A program made the position numbers and the translations under genes. The notes under the pieces were generated by a model that saw only the letters and a list, made by a program, of their open reading frames with translations, was not told the DNA's origin and ran no database searches. From NCBI RefSeq assembly GCF_036637135.1, contig NZ_JAVWNC010000073.1, forward strand, positions 1 through 8,855: a stretch of DNA of 8,855 bases, read 5' to 3'. The stretch's first letter is position 1, and each line of letters starts with the position of its first letter. Of this stretch, positions 1 to 7,086 are shown one piece after another. The DNA comes from Anaerorhabdus sp036637135 (GTDB taxonomy: Bacteria > Bacillota_I > Bacilli_A > Erysipelotrichales > Erysipelotrichaceae).

Positions 1-7
1 TTTATTT

Positions 8-36
8 TGCTTAATAGTATTTTGTACAGTTAAAAT
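8..36 (+). promoter_or_regulatory. Putative sigma-A promoter for the DUF308 gene
   Basis: TTGCTT at 8-13 and TAAAAT at 31-36 are separated by 17 bp, a reasonable housekeeping promoter. It would leave a leader of about 60 nt before the ATG at 105. The region is AT-rich, so chance matches are likely. No hairpin or operator was seen between the promoter and the gene. Confidence 0.4.
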
Positions 37-104
37 CACTTTTCTTGTAGATATTTCTTTTTGGAAATAAAATGAAAATATAAAGAAAAAGGAGATTTAA
101 ATAT

Positions 105-662
105 ATGGAAAATGTTCTCAAGGGAGCAAAAGAATACGTCTATATTCAATCTATCGGATCAATCCTATTCGGATTATTCCTAATGATATGGCCTTTCAAA
201 ACTACGGCTGTTTCGTTATATATTGGCGCAGGGTTGTTGTTTGTTTTAGGAGTATTTGGTTTTATTAGTTATTTCGTGAATCGCAAAAAAGAAGATGGTA
301 CACAACATGCAGATTGGAGTATTGGGTTATTACAAATTTTATTAGCAATACTGATTTTCTTATTCCCAGTAACAGTTGCAGCATCAATGACTTACCTAAT
401 TGGAGGTTATATCGTATTGAATAGTATACTCAATGCGACAAAAGCAATTCAATACAGAAAACATGGTTTATCGAATTGGGGATGGATTGTAGCATTTAAT
501 CTATTTACACTACTTGGTGGATTTTACATTTTCGTTAATCCATTCATTGGATTCCAAGTTATTTTACAAGTATCTGCAATTCTATTAATCACAAAAGGTA
601 TCATTGATATGATAGCCTATAACATGATGATGAAAGAATTAAAAGGGGTACATAGCTTCTAG
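105..662 (+). CDS. HdeD/DUF308-family integral membrane protein
   Basis: This is a 185-residue, very hydrophobic protein with about six membrane segments (roughly residues 13-31, 35-58, 70-88, 91-112, 124-143 and 147-170). The segments fall into three similar hairpins, each with a proline at the turn (P30, P88, P146). That threefold plan and the length are typical of the HdeD/DUF308 family, which includes E. coli HdeD, an inner-membrane acid-resistance protein; the biochemical role in Gram-positives is not established. The start is ATG 105, with an AAGGAGA ribosome binding site at 89-95. The gene appears monocistronic: it has its own putative promoter and is followed directly by a strong terminator. 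A role in stress or membrane homeostasis would be inference from the family only. Confidence 0.8.
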   Translation: MENVLKGAKEYVYIQSIGSILFGLFLMIWPFKTTAVSLYIGAGLLFVLGVFGFISYFVNRKKEDGTQHADWSIGLLQILLAILIFLFPVTVAASMTYLIGGYIVLNSILNATKAIQYRKHGLSNWGWIVAFNLFTLLGGFYIFVNPFIGFQVILQVSAILLITKGIIDMIAYNMMMKELKGVHSF

Positions 663-668
663 ATTGTC

Positions 669-718
669 AACTTCACATCGACGATATACAATGCTGTATT
701 GATGTGGAGTTTTTTCTT
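669..718 (+). terminator. Intrinsic terminator after the DUF308 gene
   Basis: An 11-bp outer stem pairs 669-679 with 701-711 (one T-G wobble). An inner stem ATACA/TGTAT (686-690 with 695-699) closes on the loop ATGC. A T-rich run follows at 710-719. The structure starts 7 nt after the TAG stop. Confidence 0.85.
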
Positions 719-721
719 TGC

Positions 722-749
722 TTGTTTTCAGTTGAGAATTCGATATAAT
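722..749 (+). promoter_or_regulatory. Promoter with perfect TATAAT, suited to a leaderless transcript
   Basis: TTGTTT at 722-727 and a consensus TATAAT at 744-749 are 16 bp apart. The expected transcription start is about 756-757, which coincides with the in-frame ATG at 757. The mRNA would therefore begin at or next to the start codon. Confidence 0.6.
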
Positions 750-756
750 AGTGGGT

Positions 757-1320
757 ATGAAGAAAAAGAAAAAGATAAAATCAATCTATCTTGTGCTATT
801 TGCGATATTCCTAGTGTACTTAAGTATACAAGTTGAATCAAAAACAAGTAATCTCAAAAATGAATATCCTAAACCATATCGTTCAATTGTGCATGAAATG
901 GCTGAAGAATATGATGTTGATGAAAATTTGATATATGCGATTATGCGACAAGAGAGCAAATTTAATACAGAATCTGTTTCAAGTGCAAAAGCCCGTGGAC
1001 TTTTACAAATCACAGAACCCACTTTTGAATGGTTGAAAATGAGATTAAATGATACGACAACGGTATACGAAGATTTATTTGAACCTGAACATAATATTCG
1101 TTACGGAGTTTACTTTTTAAGTTTACTCAAACAAGAGTTTAAATCATCAAGCACACAACTTGCTGCATACAATGCAGGAATGAATATAACAAAAACATGG
1201 TTGAGTGATTCGAACTATTCAAAGGATGGTGTGATATTAGATGTTATACCATATCCTGAAACAAGCAACTATGTTAAAATTGTATTAGATAATTATCGTA
1301 TCTATGAAGAAATATATTAG
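757..1320 (+). CDS. Membrane-anchored lytic transglycosylase (SLT domain, GH23)
   Basis: The protein is 187 residues from ATG 757, or 189 if a GTG at 751 is used; residue numbers here count from the GTG. A Lys-rich N-terminus and a hydrophobic stretch at about 11-28 form a signal anchor, placing the rest outside the cell. Residues 42-180 carry the Slt/GH23 signatures: RQES with catalytic Glu68, the A-K-A-R-G-L-L-Q motif at 79-86, A-A-Y-N-A-G at 138-143, and the P-x-x-T-x-x-Y-V segment near 169-175. These enzymes cleave the MurNAc-GlcNAc bond of peptidoglycan, leaving a 1,6-anhydro end. No ribosome binding site precedes either start, unlike the neighbours, and TATAAT abuts the GTG. I prefer ATG 757, read from a leaderless mRNA. 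The gene ends in a TAG that forms part of the ribosome binding site of the next gene, so the two are probably co-translated. Confidence 0.87.
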   Translation: MKKKKKIKSIYLVLFAIFLVYLSIQVESKTSNLKNEYPKPYRSIVHEMAEEYDVDENLIYAIMRQESKFNTESVSSAKARGLLQITEPTFEWLKMRLNDTTTVYEDLFEPEHNIRYGVYFLSLLKQEFKSSSTQLAAYNAGMNITKTWLSDSNYSKDGVILDVIPYPETSNYVKIVLDNYRIYEEIY

Positions 1321-1329
1321 GAGGTATTT

Positions 1330-1776
1330 ATGAAAATTGGTATTGGAAACGATCACACAGCAGTTGCACTAAAAAATGAAATCATGAAACATTTGGAAAG
1401 TCGTGGTTTTGAAGTTGTGAATTATGGTACGGACGAAACTACAAGTTTTAACTATGCATTGGCTGGAGAAACAGTGGCAGAAGCAGTAGTACGTGGAGAT
1501 GTAGATTGTGGTATCGCGATATGTGGAACAGGTATTGGGATTTCAATTGCTTGTAACAAAGTGAATGGTATACGTGCATGTGTATGTTCAGAACCTTTCT
1601 CAGCAAAACTTTCGAAACAACATAATAATTCAAATGTATTATGCTTTGGTGCGAGAGTTGTTGGTAGTGAACTTGCGAAGATGATTGTGGATGAATGGGT
1701 GAATGCTACTTATGAAGGTGGTCGTCATGCGGAACGTGTACAAACCATCATGGATATTGAAAGTAAAAATTGTTAA
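1330..1776 (+). CDS. rpiB: Ribose-5-phosphate isomerase B / RpiB-LacA-LacB family sugar-phosphate isomerase
   Basis: This 148-residue cytosolic enzyme has the usual RpiB length. Family landmarks are the N-terminal G-N-D-H (D8, H9), the phosphate and catalytic segment I-C-G-T-G-I-G with catalytic Cys65 and Thr67, the S-I-A-C-N-K-V-N-G-I-R-A stretch (72-83), the K-Q-H-N segment with H98, and the C-terminal E-G-G-R-H motif (129-133). RpiB interconverts ribose 5-phosphate and ribulose 5-phosphate in the pentose phosphate pathway. Close relatives act on allose 6-phosphate or, as LacAB, on galactose 6-phosphate, so the exact substrate is open. The segment usually reading D/C-Y-P near residue 41 is N-Y-A here. 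The start is fixed by AGGAGG at 1319-1324, which overlaps the stop of the transglycosylase gene. A terminator follows. Confidence 0.85.
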   Translation: MKIGIGNDHTAVALKNEIMKHLESRGFEVVNYGTDETTSFNYALAGETVAEAVVRGDVDCGIAICGTGIGISIACNKVNGIRACVCSEPFSAKLSKQHNNSNVLCFGARVVGSELAKMIVDEWVNATYEGGRHAERVQTIMDIESKNC

Positions 1777-1793
1777 TATAAAACACAGAAGTT

Positions 1794-1819
1794 AAGAGGA
1801 AATAATTCCTCTTTTTTTT
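1794..1819 (+). terminator. Intrinsic terminator after rpiB
   Basis: A perfect 8-bp stem pairs AAGAGGAA (1794-1801) with TTCCTCTT (1806-1813) around the loop ATAA. It runs into a tract of eight T residues at 1812-1819. Confidence 0.92.
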
Positions 1820-1865
1820 CGCTCTGTTAAATCTTTTATTAAATGTGGCTTTGATGGATTCTTTA

Positions 1866-1874
1866 TGTTAAAAT
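1866..1874 (+). promoter_or_regulatory. Putative extended -10 promoter for the MATE gene
   Basis: TGTTAAAAT is an extended -10 element (TG, one base, then TAAAAT at 1869-1874). No good -35 sits at the usual distance, which extended -10 promoters tolerate. The leader before ATG 1903 would be about 20 nt and carries the G-rich ribosome binding site. Confidence 0.4.
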
Positions 1875-1902
1875 AAATCGCATATAGATTGGGGGATATA
1901 GG

Positions 1903-3270
1903 ATGAAATTATCTAAATACTTTGGGGATAAAGCATTTATGAAAACAGCTATCCTTGTAGGTGTTCCACTCATGCTTCAACAATTAATTACAGGGTCAGT
2001 TAACCTTGTTGATAATTTAATGGTTGGTCAATTGGGGGATGCCGCAATAGGAGGAGTTGCTGCAGTAAATCGATTTTATATTATTGCTCAATATGGAACA
2101 AATGGAATTGTAGCTGCAGGATCAATATTTATAGCACAGTATTATGGTGCAAGAAATCAAAAGAAAATGGAAGAATCATTTCGATTCCTCATTAATATAT
2201 CGTGTGCCATCATGATGATGTTCTTTTTAGGAGCAATTTTCTTTCCAACAGCGATACTAGGATTTTTTACACCAGATCCTGAGATTATTCAAATGGGAGT
2301 GTATTATATACGATTAGTAGCTTGGTCTTATTTACCGATAGCGTTGACACTTTGTTTCTCAGGGGCAATGCGTGCGGTAGGGGAAACAAGGATTCCACTC
2401 TTTGTCAGTGCGATTGCGGTATTGGTAAATACGGTATTAAACTATTGTTTGATTTTTGGTAAATTTGGATTTCCACAATTAGGAATTCGTGGGGCAGCAT
2501 ATGCAACTGTTGTAGCACGAATTATTGAAGTATTTATTCTTCTATATTTCTTAAAGGAACGTGACTTTGGATTTAAAACTAAGATTAAGGATGTATTCCA
2601 AGTACCGATTACATTATCTAAGAAAATCATGATTAAAGCTGCACCATTGGCTTTTAACGAAATTTTATGGTCTGCAGGTATGGCGACATTATTTAAGTTT
2701 TATGCAACACGTGGTGCTGAGGTTATGTCGGGTTATTCTATCTCAAGTACAATTGGAGATATTTTCTTTGTACTGTTTGGAGGTATGGCAGCAGCATCAA
2801 CTGTATTGATCTCACAACCATTAGGTGCAAACAAATTAGATGAAGCAAAACAACATGGATATCAATTGATTGGATTTAGCTTTGTATTATCCTTTATCTT
2901 TGCAGGACTTATGTTTGTATCGAGTTTCTATATTCCATATCTCTACAGTAATATATCAATGGAAGCACTTCATATTGCTGAAATTATGTTGCGTATACAA
3001 AGTGTTATGTTTGCAATCTACGTCCTAAATACGCAAAACTACTTTATATTACGTGCTGGTGGTGATACAAAATCCACATTGATTATGGATAGTGCATTTA
3101 TGTGGTGTATTAACATACCACTTGTTGGTATCCTCGCATATTTCTCGCCATTAAGTGCATTCTTACTTTATATTGCAGGGCAATCAACGGATTTAATCAA
3201 ACTAGTCTTTGGCTATTGGCTCGTACGAAAAGAAAAATGGGTTGTTAATCTAACTCATGAACCTCTATAA
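1903..3270 (+). CDS. MATE-family multidrug/cation antiporter
   Basis: At 455 residues with about twelve membrane segments, this matches the usual length of MATE transporters, which expel cationic drugs, dyes or toxic metabolites using a Na+ or H+ gradient. Two homologous MatE halves are visible. The first (about 15-220) holds the conserved V-D-x-L-M-V-G-x-L-G stretch with Asp37 in the first helix, and a G-x-x-R-A-x-G-x-T segment (154-162). The second begins near 243 and includes N-E-x-L-W, with Glu253 at a position where MATE proteins often carry a functional acid. The start is ATG 1903, with GGGGG at 1891-1895 as ribosome binding site. The gene is not closely linked to a regulator in the window. 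Substrate cannot be read from sequence. The ABC operon starts 110 bp downstream and probably has its own promoter. Confidence 0.92.
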   Translation: MKLSKYFGDKAFMKTAILVGVPLMLQQLITGSVNLVDNLMVGQLGDAAIGGVAAVNRFYIIAQYGTNGIVAAGSIFIAQYYGARNQKKMEESFRFLINISCAIMMMFFLGAIFFPTAILGFFTPDPEIIQMGVYYIRLVAWSYLPIALTLCFSGAMRAVGETRIPLFVSAIAVLVNTVLNYCLIFGKFGFPQLGIRGAAYATVVARIIEVFILLYFLKERDFGFKTKIKDVFQVPITLSKKIMIKAAPLAFNEILWSAGMATLFKFYATRGAEVMSGYSISSTIGDIFFVLFGGMAAASTVLISQPLGANKLDEAKQHGYQLIGFSFVLSFIFAGLMFVSSFYIPYLYSNISMEALHIAEIMLRIQSVMFAIYVLNTQNYFILRAGGDTKSTLIMDSAFMWCINIPLVGILAYFSPLSAFLLYIAGQSTDLIKLVFGYWLVRKEKWVVNLTHEPL

Positions 3271-3275
3271 ATTAG

Positions 3276-3304
3276 TTGACAAATGGATTAAATATCATTA
3301 AACT
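3276..3304 (+). promoter_or_regulatory. Putative promoter of the ABC-exporter operon
   Basis: A consensus TTGACA (3276-3281) is followed after 17 bp by TAAACT (3299-3304). Transcription would start near 3311, inside the first inverted repeat. A shifted -10 (TATAAA at 3304-3309) is an alternative, but its spacing is poor. Confidence 0.5.
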
Positions 3305-3306
3305 AT

Positions 3307-3333
3307 AAACAGTTAGTTAAGGCTAACTGTTTT
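3307..3333 (+). promoter_or_regulatory. Inverted repeat 1: operator-like site or weak terminator of the MATE gene
   Basis: A perfect 10-bp inverted repeat pairs 3307-3316 (AAACAGTTAG) with 3323-3332 (CTAACTGTTT) around a 6-nt loop. Its core TTAG-N6-CTAA (3313-3326) matches the better box at 3347-3360 at 11 of 14 positions. It covers the predicted transcription start of the ABC operon, a place for a repressor. It is also followed by TTTTATT and could terminate the MATE transcript. The two readings are not exclusive. Confidence 0.55.
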
Positions 3334-3345
3334 ATTGGTTTATCG

Positions 3346-3361
3346 GTTAGGTAAACCTAAC
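3346..3361 (+). promoter_or_regulatory. DtxR/IdeR/MntR-like operator box
   Basis: The 7-2-7 inverted repeat GTTAGGT-AA-ACCTAAC contains TTAGG-N4-CCTAA, the half-sites of DtxR-family metal-regulator boxes (consensus TTAGG...CCTAA). It lies just upstream of the ribosome binding site of the first ABC gene, inside the predicted leader. Its centre is 34 bp from that of inverted repeat 1. The family assignment is by motif resemblance; whether iron or manganese is sensed cannot be told. Confidence 0.55.
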
Positions 3362-3380
3362 ATACAGGAGAAGCTGAGAT

Positions 3381-5114
3381 ATGATGATTAATAAAAGATT
3401 AATTCAAAGTATGGGGGAGTCAAAGAAGAATATTGGATATCATGTTTTCTTTCAATGGCTTAATTTATTAGGGACAATTGGAATCGTATTTGTTTTGGGT
3501 AATTTATTACAAATAGTTTATGTAAAAGACATTACACCTCAACAATTAGTGATATCAGTTGTATTAGTAATTGGATTATTACTATTTAGATCTTTTTGCG
3601 CAATTAAAATTAGCGATGCCAGCTATATTGCTTCAAAAGATGTAAAGCGAAAATTAAGAAATGAATTATTTAGTAAACTACTTAAACTTGGATCATCTTA
3701 TACACAATCAGTGTCTTCTTCAGAAGTAGTTCAATTGTCATCAGAAGGAATTGAACAATTAGAAAGTTATTTTGGTTTATATCTACCACAACTTTTCTAT
3801 AGTCTATTGGCTCCGATAACATTGTTCGTGATTATTGTGCCGATTAGTTTTGAGGTTGCGATAATCCTTCTTTGTTGTGTTCCATTAATTCCAATATCAA
3901 TTATCGTTGTACAGAAAATAGCTAAAAAGTTGTTGAGTAGGTACTGGGGACAATATGCAAAACTAGGAGATCATTTCTTAGAAAATCTTCAAGGTTTAAC
4001 AACACTCAAAATCTATCAAGCAGATGAAGATAAACACAAAGCTATGAATCTAGAATCAGAGAATTTTAGAAAAGTAACGATGAAAGTGTTATCAATGCAA
4101 TTGAATTCAATTATTGTAATGGATTTGATTGCTTATGGTGCATCGGCAATTGGTATAGGGCTTGCGTGTTTCTTGTTTATTCAAAAAGAAATCAATATAG
4201 CTCAAGCCTTTATTATTATCATGTTGAGTGCAGAATTTTTTCTTCCGCTAAGACAACTTGGTTCATACTTCCACATTGCAATGAATGGAATGGCATCGAG
4301 TGATAAGATATTTAAACTCTTTGATGCCGAAGAAAAAGAAAAGGGAACAAAAAAAATTCAAACTAAAGAAATTGAAATTGAGTTTGAACAGGTGTCCTTT
4401 GGTTATAGCGAACAACCTGTTTTAGAGAATTGTAGCTTTGTAATAAATCCTAAACAAATGACAGCGATAGTAGGTGAAAGCGGATCTGGTAAAAGTACAA
4501 TTGCATCATTACTTATGAAAAAGATAAATGGATTTAACGGAAAAATAAAAATCAATGGAATCGATATTCAAGATATCAGTGAATCGAATTTGATGGAGAC
4601 CGTAACGCTAGTATCATTAAATAGTTATCTCTTTAAAGGAAGTGTAAAAACGAATTTACTAATGGGAAATTCTAACGCAACAGATGACATGTGTTTGGAT
4701 GTGTTAGAACAAGTTGCTTTAAAAGAATTTGTTGAATCAGAAAATGGATTAGATACCATCATTCTAGAAAAAGGTAGTAATTTATCAGGTGGTCAACAAC
4801 AACGATTAGCTTTAGCACGTGCCTTGTTGCATGATAGTGCTGTCTATATTTTTGATGAAGCTACATCGAATATCGATGTTGAAAGTGAAAATAAAATAAT
4901 CGAAGTAATTCATCAACTTGCGTGTAAAAAAACAGTAATCTTAATCACGCATCGCTTATTGAATGTAAAGGATGCAGAGCAAATTCTTGTGCTAAAAAAT
5001 GGAAAGATTCTAGAAAATGGTAATCATAATGAGTTAGTTAACCAGGAAGCAGAGTATCAAACTTATTGGATGACACAACATGAGATAGAAAACTTTATAG
5101 GTGTAGCAAAATGA
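3381..5114 (+). CDS. CydD-like ABC exporter half-transporter (permease fused to ATPase)
   Basis: The protein has 577 residues. An N-terminal exporter membrane domain of about six helices (roughly 22-45, 53-72, 134-153, 157-178, 242-267, 273-290) is followed by an ATP-binding domain from about 330. Features such as L-P-Q-L-F-Y-S-L-L-A-P (135-145), the G-L-T-T-L-K-I-Y stretch (205-212) and F-L-P-L-R-Q-L-G-S-Y-F-H (287-298) resemble CydD, half of the CydDC exporter linked in E. coli to export of cysteine and glutathione and, more recently, to heme. ATPase motifs: Walker A GESGSGKST (365-373), signature LSGGQQQR (468-475), Walker B ending D492-E493, H-loop H524. The Q-loop position is Leu413 rather than Gln, an oddity. 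The start is ATG 3381 behind AGGAG (3366-3370). The stop overlaps the next start as ATGA, so a 1:1 heterodimer is likely. No cytochrome bd genes are in view. Confidence 0.85.
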   Translation: MMINKRLIQSMGESKKNIGYHVFFQWLNLLGTIGIVFVLGNLLQIVYVKDITPQQLVISVVLVIGLLLFRSFCAIKISDASYIASKDVKRKLRNELFSKLLKLGSSYTQSVSSSEVVQLSSEGIEQLESYFGLYLPQLFYSLLAPITLFVIIVPISFEVAIILLCCVPLIPISIIVVQKIAKKLLSRYWGQYAKLGDHFLENLQGLTTLKIYQADEDKHKAMNLESENFRKVTMKVLSMQLNSIIVMDLIAYGASAIGIGLACFLFIQKEINIAQAFIIIMLSAEFFLPLRQLGSYFHIAMNGMASSDKIFKLFDAEEKEKGTKKIQTKEIEIEFEQVSFGYSEQPVLENCSFVINPKQMTAIVGESGSGKSTIASLLMKKINGFNGKIKINGIDIQDISESNLMETVTLVSLNSYLFKGSVKTNLLMGNSNATDDMCLDVLEQVALKEFVESENGLDTIILEKGSNLSGGQQQRLALARALLHDSAVYIFDEATSNIDVESENKIIEVIHQLACKKTVILITHRLLNVKDAEQILVLKNGKILENGNHNELVNQEAEYQTYWMTQHEIENFIGVAK

Positions 5115-6760
5115 AAAGAACAAAGTTAAAGATAATGATGCAATTGATTGTACTCGTTCGCCCTATGATGGGAGTGATGTTACTTGCGATTTTATTGGGA
5201 GTGCTTGGATTTCTTTGTGCTAATTTTATTCCAATTTTAGGAAGTATTATTATAAGCGATATACTACAAGGAAATAATTCATGGGGAACAATTATAGCTG
5301 TATTGATTTTTATCGCTATAAGTAGAGGATTATTACGCTATGGTGAACAAACATGTAATCACTATATTGCGTTTAAGATCCTAGCAGTTATTCGAGATAA
5401 GGTTTTCACGGTATTAAGGAAGTTAGCGCCTGCAAAACTTGAGGGAAAACAAAAAGGACAACTCATTACAATCATTACAAATGATATTGAATTATTAGAA
5501 GTATTTTATGCACATACAATTTCACCTATTTGTATTGCAGTTGTGATGAGTATTATTATGAGTTTATTTATAGGTGGTTATTCAATTTACTTGGGTATGA
5601 TTGCATTTGTTGGATACTGTGTTGTAGGTATATTAATTCCAATAATAACTTCAAGGAAAACAGCTAAGCAAGCACAATCGATAAGACATGAAGTTGGCGA
5701 GATAAGTAGTTTCTTTCTAGATAATATTCGAGGTATCCAAGAAAATATTCAGTATCAACAAGGAAACAAAAGAATAGATGAAATAAACAAGATGACTGAT
5801 CATATGTCTTCAAAGGAACAACAACTAAAAAGAATATCGGGTAAAACAATAATGTGGATCAACAATACAATTTTTGGATTTGGTATGTTGATGTTTGTTG
5901 TATCAAGTATGATGTATGTTCATAATGTTGTAGAATTTGATGCTGTAATTGTATCTACAGTAAGCATGATAAGTTCATTTGGACCAGTGATTGCATTAGG
6001 TAACTTGGGGCATGGTTTAGCACAAACACTTGCTTCAGGAGAGAGAGTGTTGGATTTGCTGGATGAAAAACCAGTTGTAAAAGATGTTAGTTCGAGTATA
6101 AAAATCGTTGAAGCAAATGCCAATGTAGAAAATGTATCATTTAAATATCAAGATACTGAAATACTAGAAGACTTCAATCTAAATGTTGAAGAGAATCAAG
6201 TATTAGGAATTGTTGGAAAGAGTGGTGCAGGTAAATCCACACTTCTAAAGTTATTGATGCGATTTTGGGATGTTCAAGATGGAAGAATAAATATTTCAAA
6301 TAAAGATATTAAAACTATTGATACAAAGAACTTGAGACAGCAACAAAGTTATGTGACTCAAGAAACAATCTTATTTAAAGATACTATCGAAAATAATATT
6401 CGTATTGCGAAGAAAGATGCAAGTGATAAAGAGGTAATAGAAGCCTGTAAGAAAGCATCAATCCATGACTTTATTATGACACTACCTCAAGGCTATAAAA
6501 CCCATGTTGGAGAACTTGGAGAAACACTTTCTGGTGGTGAACGTCAAAGAATAGGCGTAGCACGCGCATTCATGCACGATGGACCGTTTATTCTGCTAGA
6601 TGAACCTACGAGCAACCTAGATAGTTTAAACGAAGCAGTGCTCTTAAAATCGATATATGAGCAAAAGAAAAATAAAACAATTATTCTTGTTTCTCATCGA
6701 GAATCAATGATGAAAATTGCAGATACGATATTTACTGTTGCAAGTGAAAGAGTTAGCTGA
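5111..6760 (+). CDS. CydC-like ABC exporter half-transporter (permease fused to ATPase)
   Basis: This 549-residue partner of the preceding gene has a type I exporter membrane domain (helices about 22-45, 58-75, 135-155, 158-180, 250-270, 276-298) and an ATP-binding domain from about 332. All nucleotide-binding motifs are canonical: Walker A GKSGAGKST (369-377), Q-loop Gln417, signature LSGGERQR (473-480), Walker B ending D497-E498, D-loop S501-D504, H-loop H529. The linker S-G-E-R-V-L-D-L-L-D-E (309-319) and overall plan fit CydC-type subunits. The start ATG 5111 overlaps the upstream TGA by four bases, with AGGTG (5099-5103) as a modest ribosome binding site, so translation is coupled. It most likely forms a membrane heterodimer with the first half. 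The transported compound is unknown; a thiol, heme or peptide are the options suggested by relatives. Confidence 0.86.
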   Translation: MKRTKLKIMMQLIVLVRPMMGVMLLAILLGVLGFLCANFIPILGSIIISDILQGNNSWGTIIAVLIFIAISRGLLRYGEQTCNHYIAFKILAVIRDKVFTVLRKLAPAKLEGKQKGQLITIITNDIELLEVFYAHTISPICIAVVMSIIMSLFIGGYSIYLGMIAFVGYCVVGILIPIITSRKTAKQAQSIRHEVGEISSFFLDNIRGIQENIQYQQGNKRIDEINKMTDHMSSKEQQLKRISGKTIMWINNTIFGFGMLMFVVSSMMYVHNVVEFDAVIVSTVSMISSFGPVIALGNLGHGLAQTLASGERVLDLLDEKPVVKDVSSSIKIVEANANVENVSFKYQDTEILEDFNLNVEENQVLGIVGKSGAGKSTLLKLLMRFWDVQDGRINISNKDIKTIDTKNLRQQQSYVTQETILFKDTIENNIRIAKKDASDKEVIEACKKASIHDFIMTLPQGYKTHVGELGETLSGGERQRIGVARAFMHDGPFILLDEPTSNLDSLNEAVLLKSIYEQKKNKTIILVSHRESMMKIADTIFTVASERVS

Positions 6761-7086
6761 TGACAAAGTTAGATGCAAAAAGAGAAAAAGAAAAAGACTT
6801 AATGAACAAAATGATTTCAATTTACTGTAAAGGACATCATAAAAATCATAATTGTGAATCATGTAAAGAATTATTAAGATATGCAACTGATCGAATTGAT
6901 CGCTGTCCATTTATGGAAACAAAAACATTTTGTAGTCAATGCAAAGTACACTGTTACAACAAGGAACATAGAGATAGAGTAAAGAGTGTGATGAAATACT
7001 CAGGACCCAGAATGATCTTTACTAACCCGGGTAGCGTAATTTCTCATATGATAGAAACTTTAAAGAGTAAAGGGAGAACAAAATGA
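6760..7086 (+). CDS. YgbA-type Cys-rich protein (nitrous oxide-stimulated promoter family)
   Basis: This small cytosolic protein of 108 residues has seven cysteines (C23, C32, C35, C49, C58, C61, C65), including two CxxC pairs and a C-x3-C, plus histidines H26, H27 and H30. That pattern suggests a bound metal or iron-sulfur cluster. The order Y-C-x-G-H-H, C-x-x-C, R-C-P-F, C-x-x-C-x-x-x-C-Y and Y-S-G-P-R-M (80-85) is what I know from the YgbA_NO family, named because E. coli ygbA responds to nitrosative stress through NsrR. Molecular function is not settled. The start ATG 6760 shares one base with the preceding TGA (TGATG), and no good ribosome binding site is seen, so it depends on coupling to the ABC gene. 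That position argues it works with the exporter. Confidence 0.85.
   Translation: MTKLDAKREKEKDLMNKMISIYCKGHHKNHNCESCKELLRYATDRIDRCPFMETKTFCSQCKVHCYNKEHRDRVKSVMKYSGPRMIFTNPGSVISHMIETLKSKGRTK

Noticed and set aside
751..753. GTG 751 as start of the lytic transglycosylase
   Set aside because: It directly follows the TATAAT element, would precede the expected transcription start and has no ribosome binding site; ATG 757 is preferred, though not proved.
786..1022. Antisense open frame inside the lytic transglycosylase gene
   Set aside because: No ribosome binding site and no recognisable protein features; the opposite strand is a well-supported enzyme.
3307..3333. Inverted repeat read only as a terminator of the MATE gene
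   Set aside because: The T run is short and interrupted, the stem is AT-rich, and the sequence resembles the operator box downstream; a sole terminator role does not explain this.
5664..6123. Two minus-strand open frames inside the second ABC gene
   Set aside because: Both lie wholly opposite conserved exporter coding sequence and show no start signals or family resemblance.
6704..6910. Minus-strand open frame across the ABC/YgbA junction
   Set aside because: It is the complement of two real, overlapping genes; its low-complexity hydrophobic residues come from A-rich Lys codons on the plus strand.
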